Assembly (NCBI GenBank): GCA_036873135.1
Contig: JAPTYO010000009.1
Coordinates: 37,030,756 to 37,094,755, forward strand
Length of the DNA stretch: 64,000 nt
Reading direction: 5' to 3'
Source: Clarkia xantiana subsp. parviflora
Taxonomy: Eukaryota > Streptophyta > Magnoliopsida > Myrtales > Onagraceae
Shown here: piece after piece, positions 1 through 9,258 of the stretch
Layout: every line of letters starts with the position of its first letter
Position numbering within the stretch: the stretch's first letter is position 1
Made by a program: the position numbers and the translations under genes
The notes under the pieces: generated by a model
Seen by the model: only the letters and a program-made list of their open reading frames with translations
What the model was told of the DNA's origin: nothing
Databases searched by the model: none

Positions 1-1397
1 CATTAGTCTCTGTGTATTCCTTCCTCTTGAGGAATATAAGGTCGCATCCTTGCAAGGCGGACTAGGTGGAGGTGTATCCTTCATGTATGCTATGTGCGAT
101 CTCACTCTACTACGTATCTCCATGAGACTTCCCATTGTAGTAGCTATGTGCTAACGTGGTGTGGTACTCTATGAGTCCCCTGTTCAAATCGTTGTCTTTT
201 CAACTCCTCCCCTGTCCTAGGGGGATGTGTGCCAAGGGTTGTCATGCACAAGGGGTTTGGATCTGTCGTGTTGTATCATGGGTAGGTGGTTGTCTTGTTG
301 TGTTGTTGGGACTATGTCCCTCCCTTTGAGCTTTCCTTGGTATGTCCCTTGAGGTTATGCCTCATAGTAGTACCCCTGTGGAGGTGCCGTGTATTGGGAT
401 GGCACTCCTTGTTGCCCCCCCCTGTCCCTGTGGCCTCCTAGTCAATGGAGTCGAAGCTGTGGAAACCTTTTAGCCAGCTGGGCGTGAAGGTTCTCCTCCC
501 TGCTTGTTAGACTGGGGTGCTTGTGGGGCTACCTGAGGCTCTGGGTGTGCAGGCTGTTTCTCTGGGTTAGTCTGCTTGCTGGAGGTATATGCTGTCTTTC
601 TTGCCTATTGCCCCCAGGTGGGCGATTATCTCTAGACACTAAGTTGTTCGTCATCGCTCTCGTGATTGCCAGGCTTTCTGTTCGAAGCCCACGGACGGCG
701 CCAAGTGTTAGGTTCCGATTATAGGGTCAACGGGCGGTCGAATTAAGTCTCGTTCCTCACTGGATATATTGCGGATTTGATGCTCTCGGGTTGTGCTGTC
801 CTAGCTTGTGTCCTTCCGTCCTTAGCTTCTCTTCTCTTCTCGCCCTGCAAGAGGGGCAGTACCAGGCACAGAGGGGGGGTGGTGCCTGATGAACCCTCTC
901 TGATGCCTAAGTCAGTACGGTTTTAGAGAGATAAAGCTAGAGAGATGTCAGAGCAAAATTATGCAACTTGCCAAGATGATCAAAGATGTCCAAATGAATA
1001 GTGGAGAGGTTGTATTTATAGGAAACTGTGTCATTAAGGTGGCTTAATGACACTGTTGCCTATAAATACAACTTTCCCACCATTCATTTGAACATCTTGG
1101 GAACATCTTTTGAACATCTTTGATCATCTTGGCAAGTTGCATAATTTTGCTCTGACATCTCTCTAGCTTTATCTCTCTAAAACCGTACTGACTTAGGCAT
1201 CGGAGAGGGTTCATCAGGCACCACCCCCCCCCTGTGCCTGGTACTGCCCCTCTTGCAGGGCGAGAAGAGAAGAGAAGCTAAGGACGGAAGGACACAAGCT
1301 AGGACAGCACAATTTGAGAGCATCAAATCCGCAATATCTCCAGTGAGGAACGAGACTTAAGTCGACCGCCCGTTGACCCTAGACTCGGAACCTAACA
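1..1397 (-). mobile_element. Family-1 non-autonomous LTR retrotransposon, copy C, cut by window edge
   Basis: Positions 1-705 match the 5-prime internal region of element B (about 62697-63905) in the same minus orientation, minus roughly 0.5 kb of gag-leader sequence (the join is near 340). The primer site ends at 705 (GGCGCCAAG on the plus strand) and the LTR begins at 706 (TGTTAGGTTCC). The terminal part of this LTR differs from those of A and B, so C is a distinct subfamily. Instead of continuing to an outer LTR end, the LTR turns back on itself (see the palindrome entry). No intact protein is encoded; the short ORF at 521-724 runs antisense to the leader and is not a gene. Confidence 0.8.
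706..1397. repeat. Head-to-head inverted LTR palindrome
   Basis: The left arm from 706 is the 3-prime half of a family-1 LTR on the minus strand; the right arm to 1397 is the same half on the plus strand, ending CTAACA. The turn is at 1028-1053, where GTGTCATTAAG is followed four bases later by its reverse complement CTTAATGACAC. A related short hairpin is already present in the LTRs of A and B. The arms agree over nearly their whole length, apart from about 22 bp of indels and scattered substitutions. Each arm has the TATAAATA box and the polypurine/poly-C stretch of the LTR. Confidence 0.85.
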
Positions 1398-1660
1398 GTT
1401 AACCCTAAATTGATCCCTGACACTCCCTATTTATAAGACGAGGTGGGACAAAACCCACCTAACCCTAATGCAAGTTTCGGCAAGCCACCTATGAGAAGAG
1501 AGGCCCAATTTTGGCCTCTCGTGTCAATTTGGATTTTAGGCCTAGCCCAAAATCCCTAATGTGACATTACCCAATCAGCTCAAGTAATAGTCTCATATTA
1601 ATGGGCTTCTATTTATGGGATCCCAATTTCCAAATGCCAACATATGCCTCTCTAGTAATG
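1398..1660 (-). promoter_or_regulatory. Diverged fourth copy of the RNase H-like gene upstream region
   Basis: This stretch is recognisably homologous to 15780-15995, 22261-22476 and 33606-33820, the DNA upstream of the three RNase H-like minigenes. It shares a TATA box (TATAAATAG on the minus strand, 1427-1435), AGGCCCAATTTT, CCTAGCCCAAAATCC and TGTGACATTACCCAAT. The copy is clearly older than the other three. The gene body that should lie to its left is missing and is replaced by the end of the LTR palindrome at 1397. Confidence 0.6.
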
Positions 1661-2105
1661 TTTCTTTTTGGGATGTCCTCTTCAAATGAGGGCTTCTATT
1701 TTTTTTTTTTAAGAGTAAAGCAATCATCCGTGTCCTGTTCTGCTTGTCAATGGTATTTTCTGAATCTCGGTTGCTGCATTTCTTATTGGTTTTCTAGGAT
1801 GTTCCCACTTGGATTTACCATGAATCTTTCTTTAAATATTTTTTAGTGAGAGAGGGACCTTCTCTCCTACCTATCTTCTCATCTCGCTCTTCATAGATGT
1901 AATGACTTATCCTTCATATGATTAGCCTCTTGAATCTAATTAACATATAATATACATATATATATATAATATAATTATTACCATATTATTATGATGGGTT
2001 AAAGGTACCTTTGGTATCAAACGTTTCAAGAAAGTATGTTTTTAGTACATCCGTCAACTGGCCGTTAGTTTTGGTCGTTAAATGACATGTACAAGTCACG
2101 TGGCC
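1661..2105. other. Intergenic, no gene seen
   Basis: AT-rich DNA with a short TA-rich stretch around 1950-1985. The last part (about 2000-2105) joins smoothly in sense to 12649 onward if element X1 is removed, so it is the left half of the insertion target. No reading frame of note. Confidence 0.5.
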
Positions 2106-2718
2106 TGTTATGTCTGCTTCCACTTGGGTAGCTTCGGGCTTCTTTTTTCACGAATGGGCTCGGGACGTGTGTATAAGGACGGGAACGCCGCGATCCTTGA
2201 AACATAATCCTTGAACTAATCTTCCGGTCCTCGACCTCGAACTCTCGAACTTCGGATCCTGCACGAGGGGCAGTAACCAGTGTGGGAGAGGGGGGGAATG
2301 CTGGTTGGGCCCTCTTCGACGCTCAAGTCAGAATTTCTAGAGAGAGAAAGCCTTTTAGAGAGAAGTCAGAGCATCCAAATTCCGAAATGAGGGAGTCCTT
2401 TTGAATGGGAGACCTAGGCCCCTATTTATAGGGATCCTAAGGATCATGCCCTGTTTCAAACGGATTGATGTCGATATGAAGGAAGACGTATACCGTCACC
2501 AAGGTGGACTATACATGCACCGACTTCTCGCACTTGGCAAAATAATCGGGATGAGCGTACGAAGAAAATCGGTAATCCGGACCGGTCCGGATCGCCTTAG
2601 GGCAATCCAGAAGTCCTCCTGTCCGGGTACTGCGCGTATGTCAGACCGTTTTAGACTTGGGTGTCCGCGAAATAGTTCTTTTACGGGTTTTGGAGTATTT
2701 TGCGAGGCTCGAAATGTA
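2106..2718 (-). repeat. 3-prime LTR of X1, inner end rearranged
   Basis: Matches the 12001-12648 LTR from TGTTATGTCTGC up to about 2718, then diverges. The next bases contain the LTR tail in inverted form (GATATTCGTCCAATTTAGG near 2766-2784, against CGAACCTGAATTGGACAG in the other LTRs). The U3 end next to the internal region therefore appears inverted or scrambled. Confidence 0.75.
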
Positions 2719-4144
2719 AATAGTTCTTTTCAAAACCCGCGCTTGACTCTTTTTAAAGATAAGATATTCGTCCAATTTAGGTTCGGTACTGACCTCAGGG
2801 GTGGCCTGTTTGTCAATTCGAGTGTTGCGATCATAAATTTGACAATCTTTAATTTTCCGCCGTACATACGTAATTTGTTTACAGGGTTAGCGTAACGGAC
2901 AATATGCGTACAACGACATGCAACTATATTCGCAATATCATGTAATAAATGAAATACTTGTAATAATAATTAATCATCCAACGTGATAATATCATGGTAT
3001 ACGATGTAAACATGTAACACGTTGTCAATATATAGATGACGACATTGTAAACGGACGACGTGATCATGCAATAAGCAAAATACTTAGACTAATATGAAAT
3101 TGGAAAGCATGTTTGTCAACATTGAGCATGATGTAAACATAGTAAATGATGCAAGCATGTAGTATGATGCAAACATTCAATTCATACTTAAATTCTAAAA
3201 GTAATCATACAACAATAATGAGTTAGTATTATGCACATATAAGAATAATAACATGCGTAGCGATTTACGAAGTGCGTTTTGCAACACTAGGGAGCATGTA
3301 TGTAAAATAAGCATAGGAGAGGTGTAAGTATGCTTATACATGATACTAAGGACTTGTGTAAAAATAGACATAAGTTTAGTCCTTAGCACATGGTGTAGGC
3401 ACTATTAATGAGAATTAGGAGAGAGAATACCCATTATCTTACATCTTTAATAGATAAATCCTCAAGAAGCTCTGGAGGGAATTCATGGAGGTGTGAATTT
3501 GGAGTAGTCACATCAAATTTGACATCGATCAAGATCGAATCCGGGCAAGGAGGGGACCGAGGCTGCGCGTGAGGCAAGGGAGACGGCGCGTGGGACTTCG
3601 AGTGAGGGCGAGTAGCAATTTGAACTTGCTTCGTGTCAGTGAGTCCAATTTCGTACATGGCTGGACCTTTCGTGACTTCGTTTGGCCTTGATTTAGTCTT
3701 GAAATCACCATGTACCTAGTTATCTTATCATGCATACAAGGTGTTTGATAAAATGCATTAGAATACTTAGCCCCAAATCGGCCAAAAATTTTCTAAGTGC
3801 TGAAAATTTTAGAAAAGTGTAAATGAATCGTTATACTTCCCTTATGCATAGTTTTCATTGCCGACATGTTGTTCCATGCCTTAGTTGTTGTTTTCGCATG
3901 CTCGATATTGAGGATTGGTAGTTGTACGTACATGGCCGTCAATGGTTGTATGTTGGTAATGATAGCTAAGGCAATGTATGTTGAGCGTCGTGTATAGACT
4001 ATCGGTCAATGTCTGCAAACAGGCTAAAACACTTAGAAAATATTTTAACAATATCTAATGCTTGTTACCATAGATGTTGTCGTATGAGCTTTGTCGATAA
4101 GCGTCGCAGGAATGCTTAGGAGGTGTTGTGTAGATGTTGATAAT
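2719..4144. other. X1 3-prime internal spacer, no gene seen
   Basis: AT-rich sequence unique to copy X1; units 2 and 3 of the duplication lack it because the duplication breakpoint lies at 4145. It has loose ATGATGTAAACAT-type repeats around 3060-3180. Short ORFs here have no recognisable motif. Confidence 0.5.
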
Positions 4145-4167
4145 AGCTACTTGATGCACGCAATCCA

Positions 4168-4455
4168 TCCTTGTCGACATGTACGTACGTACATGGAAAC
4201 ACTTAGAAAATATTCTTCACTTGTCGACATGCACCCTTGTCGACATGTATGTATGTACATGGAAATACTTAGAAAATATTCTTCACTTGTCGACATGCAC
4301 CCTTGTCGACATGAATGTACGTACATGGAAATACTTAGAAAATATTCTTCACTTGTCGACATGAACCCTTGTCGAAATGTATGTACGTACATGGAAATAC
4401 TTGGAAAATATTCTTCACTTGTCGACATGCACCCTTGTCGACATGTATGTACGTG
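4168..4455. repeat. 66-bp tandem array in X1
   Basis: About five copies of a 66-bp unit; successive CTTGTCGACATG starts lie at 4220, 4286, 4352 and 4418. Each unit has CTTGTCGACATGCACCC, a GTATGTACGTACATGG run and ACTTAGAAAATATTCTTC. Because 66 is divisible by three, several frames on both strands stay open, so the ORFs here are by-products. The array precedes the antisense ORF and could be part of its leader. Confidence 0.9.
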
Positions 4456-4749
4456 CTTGTATGTGCGCACTTGCCCCCTCACTTAGAATTTTTCCTCTAT
4501 CCCTGGCTATGTACGTTGTATCCATATGCTTGATTCAACCGCATGTTGTATGCCAACACCTTGTTGTATGCTAACACTTGGTTCTATGCTGACACATAGT
4601 AGCATGCTGTCCGCTTGAAATATGCTGACTGTCATCTCGAGCACAACACTTAGAAAATATTTTTCCCTTGTAATCATGTATCCATGTCGACATGCGTGTA
4701 CATACATAGTGCTCGCACACTGATCGATTTGTTACTTTTAATTTTCAGG

Positions 4750-7086
4750 ATTCCGAGTTGCACAGTTTCTTTTTCAGAGTTAGTCTTCTTGCCGCAGTTA
4801 CTATGAGTAAGTCTTCTATCCCCGTTCCGCGAGTGACATTATGTTCGGATGTTGGTGACGAGCCGGGTATAAACACAGTTGAGTCTCTTAAGGATACAAC
4901 GAGGAATGCGAGTTACTTCTTCAACTATATTGATGAAGATATGTTTGAGTTATACGCGACTTGTTGTGGACTTGATCCTGCTTTGGAAGGCGTTCTTCCT
5001 TACGACGTGCTGCCAGACTCTGAAAAGGGGCAAGTTATTGTTCATCCAAGTGACCTGTCCGCAGTTTATACCTCTCAGATTAAGGAAGGCCTGCGTTTTC
5101 CCTATTGTCCTGACTTGGTGGACCTTTGTCGCTATTACCAGATATCACTCTTAAGTCTATCCCCTGCTGGCCTCCGTGTATGGAGCTGCTTTCGAGTTTT
5201 GTTTCACAGGCAATCTTGGCACTATTCTACCACTCTTTTCCGATGCTTATATTAACTGATATGTCCAGAAGCGACGGGGTTATGTGGAATGAAGATGCGT
5301 TGGCCAAACTTGCAAGATAAGGGTTTCAAGAAGCTTGGTCTTGGAGATGCCGAGTGGGATCACAAACAACGTCTAGCTGCCCCAACTGATCGTTCTGGTT
5401 CTCATTGGCGACATCATTACTTCTTCGTATGCGATGTCTGGAGTATTTGGGATGTTGAGAGTGTGGAGAAAGCCGATCCTGCTCCTATTTCTTCTGATCT
5501 TTCCTTGGATGATAGGGAGGTGGTGAAGAGTATTTTTCGATGTCACTAAGTGCGCCGCTATCGTTGTCTATTGCGTGTTTCAGATCAGGATTTGATTGAT
5601 TCCGGGATTCATATACTTCCTTCTGAAGATTTAGTATGTTGATAACTCTTATAACCTGTACTATGTTGCAATGTAGGTCGTATTGATGGAAAAAGCTTGT
5701 CTTTGCAGACAGCTAATGATCGTGATAACATGTCAGTTGGACGTCGTGTTTGTAATATTGCCCCCACTATTCTTGAAGGCTCCGGACATGATCGTGGAAA
5801 AGGACCTAAGAGTGAGGCATCTTCTTGTATCTTCACTTGACTTGTTGATTTTCCAAGTTATGTTATATTCATGTTGTCTTTGTTCCTTTAGGTAACTCCG
5901 TGCATGTGACTGAGCGCGTTGTTGGAGTACCTGCCACTAGTGTTCTTCCCAAGAGATCTGTCGCAGGGGCGTGTCCCTCGAGTGATCCGAAGCACTCTAA
6001 ACCAAGTGCGGCTATTCCATCTCCTTCTTGCGATAAAGGGAAGAGAGTTGAGAGTCGCACGATAGCGCCTTCTGCCCCCCGGTCGAGGGACCGGCCCGAG
6101 GAGGAGCGTTCTTCCCGCCGAGGTATGCATTGTTCTATTTGACATACTTCTTATACTTAGTATATTTTGCTAATGTCCTCTTTGTTTTATGTTGTTCTTA
6201 TTGTAGCGCTGCCACGCATTAAGCGTGATGACTTGATCATTTCTGGTAGAATTGATGTTTCTGGATAAAACTGGTCACCTTTCTCCACTGGTAGTCTTCA
6301 TTTTCCGAATGACTCAAACTTAGCACTCCAGGAGTTGGTGTGCAGGTGCTTCAAAGATGTGTTCTTCCTGGTGATCATGATGTCAAACCGTCTACCAATG
6401 AGGAGGCACAGGCATACGTTGAGAGCGGCTTAGCTGAATTTGCACCGGTAGATCTTGTTCTAACCTTTTTGCCTTCCTGCTGTACGCGTATGCCTTGTTG
6501 TTGTTGTTGATCATGATCGTCTTGTTTGTTGTGCTTAGGCTATTTCAAGGATGATGAACATGTCTTCCTTTGTGTTAGAGCTTGTGAGTGAGAGGTGGGC
6601 TGCTATCAAGAAGTGCAGTACAGTTTCTCGCGAGCTTGCACAGTCCGAAGAGGAAGTGCAGAATTTGCACTCCAAGGTTGCCGATATTGATATGCGCATT
6701 GCTACTTGTCGCGTCCATGTTGAACAACTTGAGGCCGAAATTGCAGCTATCAAGCAGCAAATTGCGAAGAACAACAGTGTTCATGATGTTGAGAAGGGAC
6801 TGGCTGAATATCCTAGTACCCCTGCCTATTCTGCTGCCGTCCTATTGCTGCTAAAGCGGATCTTGCACCTTTGGTTGATGAGTTTGCCAAAGATTATATT
6901 GGCAGAGTACACGCACTTTCCCCTGGATTTCCGTTCGACAAGATAGGTCCTTATTCTTCTTTTGCTGTTGACCATGTTGCGGATTTGCAACGTAAGGCAG
7001 CTGAAGCGGCTTCTATTGCTTTGACCTTTGGATATGATAATACTGATGTTGAACTTGGTGTTGATTTCCTGGACATGCTTTCTTAG
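4750..7086 (+). pseudogene. Antisense additional ORF of X1 (putative gypsy-type transposon protein), multi-exon, decayed
   Basis: Runs opposite to gag. The first long exon (about 4750-5549, after a TTTTCAG acceptor) reads through an ATG at 4803 into a region with GLRFPYCPDLVDLCRYY and, further on, HWRHHYFFV, resembling the plant 'putative gypsy type transposon' domain (Transposase_28). It is broken after LFRCLY and by an in-frame TAA near 5549. Later exon-like blocks lie between GT and AG sites: about 5675-5830, 5892-6122 (Ser/Pro/Arg-rich, basic) and about 6207-6265. The C-terminal part (6551-7086) is a coiled coil (LAQSEEEVQNLHSKVADID, then EQLEAEIAAIKQQIAK) ending in GVDFLDMLS. The function of this family is unknown; homology is by motif memory only. 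Confidence 0.6.
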
Positions 7087-8252
7087 TCCTTTGGAGATGA
7101 TGTTATGTTTGAGGCTTTTTCCAAACCTTTATTTGTGTGTTTTCTTTGTATGGAACTTCGTCCTTTGGACCTGTTTTTCAAAAATAAAAATCATATGATA
7201 ACTTGTTAGTAATATTTCATACCTTGAGTTATCAATGTTGTCCGTATGCTTTGGATTTGGAAGATAGGATAGATATCCTTAGATGATGAACATGATGTCC
7301 GTAATTGCGACTATATGTCGCGCATTGTTGAGTGTTATGAGCGCCCCTCTGGGTTAGATTCCAAGGCATGGCAAGATGCGTACGCTAGGTACTTGTAGTG
7401 TTGTAAGTAGTAATGTACTTGGCGCGGGCACTTGGCACTTGGCACTCGGCACTTGAGATGTAGTAGTGTCGTCTTGACGAAGCAAGACTTAAGTTTATAC
7501 CGTCTCATAGTTCCACTCTAAGGCGACGTTGTTGCAAGATACTTCTTGCTTGTTTTCCTGTTTTTGCGTTAAATGCTAAAGAGCAAGATAACATTATACA
7601 AGACTCGACTTGTAAGTTTGATGAGTTTTGTACAGGGTTTGCTTTAAAAAGCGTATAACATGAAGCTATCCCTTTTCAGGCCTAAGTCTTCATGGTGTAT
7701 GAACCCTTAAGAGAGTATACATAATTTGAGTGTGTGGGGTTGTCGTCTATTAAGAGGATTTCCGCCATGATGGGGTGATCAGTCCCATAATGCATTAGCC
7801 GCATCCTGTTTCTATTCAGGGAATGGCTATGAACATGAAAATTTGCCCGAAGGATTTCACAACATGTCATTTTTTAGAAGTAAACATGAGGTTTGCCCTC
7901 TTGGAAAGGATGTCGCAACATGTTACTTTTGATAGATGTGAACATGGGTATTGTCAATTCGAGAAGGATATTGCACCATGTCACTTTTTAGAATAGGTTT
8001 TTGTTTTTCTTCAAGGCATTGCACGTTGTTTTGTTTCTTGATGTTAGTCCATAGTAGAATGCATAATGTAGAGATGTACCTACGAAAGTAAATTGACCAT
8101 CATTAGTTATTTTTCGTGTTAACAATAGTTTGCGGGAAGGCGTCTATTGACTGCTTCTTCCGAAGTACTTCTAATTACAAAGGCATGATCTGCACTTATA
8201 TTCCTAAAGGTGCACTAAAAAAGATAGATTAGAAGTGGAAAGTCTATCTCCC
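7087..8252. other. X1 spacer between antisense ORF and gag, with degenerate 57-bp repeats
   Basis: Non-coding. At 7830-7995 there are three degenerate units of about 57 bp, each starting AACATG, with AAGGAT-TC-CA-CATGT-A-TTTT in the second half. At 7427-7455 GGCACTTGGCACTTGGCACT is a short tandem run. The same spacer is present in unit 3 (25557-26687). Confidence 0.5.
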
Positions 8253-9258
8253 TCAAATATATCTTGGCGGTTGACGGGCACTGTTGTTCGCGACATAGTT
8301 TCCCAAAGCTCCATGTGCAATGAATTCTTCAATCTCCATCCTCAAAGTTAAACAGCCATTGGTATTGTGCCCACAAGTTTTGTGATATCGACACCAATCT
8401 TCAATATCCCTGCCTAGGAAGACGGTCTCCGGCTCAAGTAGTCTTGGAAGCTTGTTTTCCAGAAGCTTGATGTATATCTCTTCTACCTCCGTGTTTAAGG
8501 GAGTGAAGATGTTATGGTACTCCATACTTGGGCCTTCTGATTTCCTTGAAGTTTGAACTTCCATACTTGCGTTGAGAGGTGTGCCCCATCTCAATTCACG
8601 TTCACAAGAGATCGCAGTCTCCATCTTGTCTTTTAGGCACGCCATCGTCTTAGTTGTACGCTGATGGGTTTCGATATAGCTGTTAGGCCCATTAACGGCG
8701 ACTAAATGGCGAAGTAGGCCCACTGGGCCCCAAAAGAGGCTTAGAAGACCAATACGAGGGGACCCGACAAGGTCGGTCCCGATATATGAGCTGAACGCTC
8801 CCGATGATATGCCTTTAAGTAGGCCCCGATGATATGCCTTTGAGTAGGCCCCGATATTGAATCCCTGAGAATGCTGGCCCTGTCCCGATGACGAGGGCTA
8901 ACTGCCCCGAGCAGTTATCGCAACAGGTAACTGGGGTAACTCCTCCCCTATATAAAGGAAGGAGTTACCTCAGGATTGATACATTGAAATTCACATACTG
9001 ATACTTGCCAGCCTACATCGAGATACTCATTTAAGCATCGGAGAGGGATTCTGGGTCACCGCCCGGTCTATCCCCTTCTTGCAGGATTACTTGGAGCGAA
9101 GGAGTTCGGACTTCCATCAAGAACATACCGGAGTTCCAACCGTGATCCAACATACGCCATCCAAATTCCCTTCCGAATAGCAAAAATGTTGGCACGTTCA
9201 TGTTCAGGAAAAATGCGTTGATGGCGTCCTTCTTGATTGCTCTTAATGCAGTTGCATT
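8253..9258 (-). pseudogene. X1 second gag module (gag2), split by a solo LTR
   Basis: The minus-strand frame downstream of the protease encodes the C-terminal half of a retrotransposon gag: a DVRQGEEESIMTYFRRFA-type segment (its start lies in the preceding ORF), then after the solo LTR ACLKDKMETAIS and a knuckle WCRYHKTCGHNTNGC (CX2HX4HX4C) with LRMEIEEFIAHGALGNYV. This is the classic end of Tat gag. A CAG-to-TAG change at about 9259 separates it from the protease; unit 3 keeps glutamine there. The family-D solo LTR at 8662-9152 splits it again. Ends with PPRYI and a stop at 8253. Confidence 0.75.
8657..9157 (+). mobile_element. Solo LTR of family D with TSD TACGC
   Basis: LTR 8662-9152 (491 bp) starts TGATGGGTTTCG and ends GATCCAACA, flanked by TACGC at 8657-8661 and 9153-9157. 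Unit 3 has the empty site with a single TACGC (near 27094). The sequence matches the 5-prime LTR of element D (51007-51708) but lacks about 200 bp of its middle. It contains TATATAAAGG near 8949-8958 and tandem GATGATATGCCTTT units. A solo LTR forms when the two LTRs of a full element recombine. Confidence 0.93.

Noticed and set aside
4091..4486. Overlapping long ORFs on both strands over the 66-bp array (also at 15912-16437 and 22393-23158)
   Set aside because: The period is a multiple of three, so any open unit stays open in repeated form on both strands; no start context or domain. Treated as repeat by-products.
5888..6145. Arg/Gly-rich minus-strand ORFs opposite the antisense-ORF exon (also in units 2 and 3)
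   Set aside because: Shadow frames of the Ser/Pro/Arg-rich exon, which is bounded by good splice sites on the plus strand.
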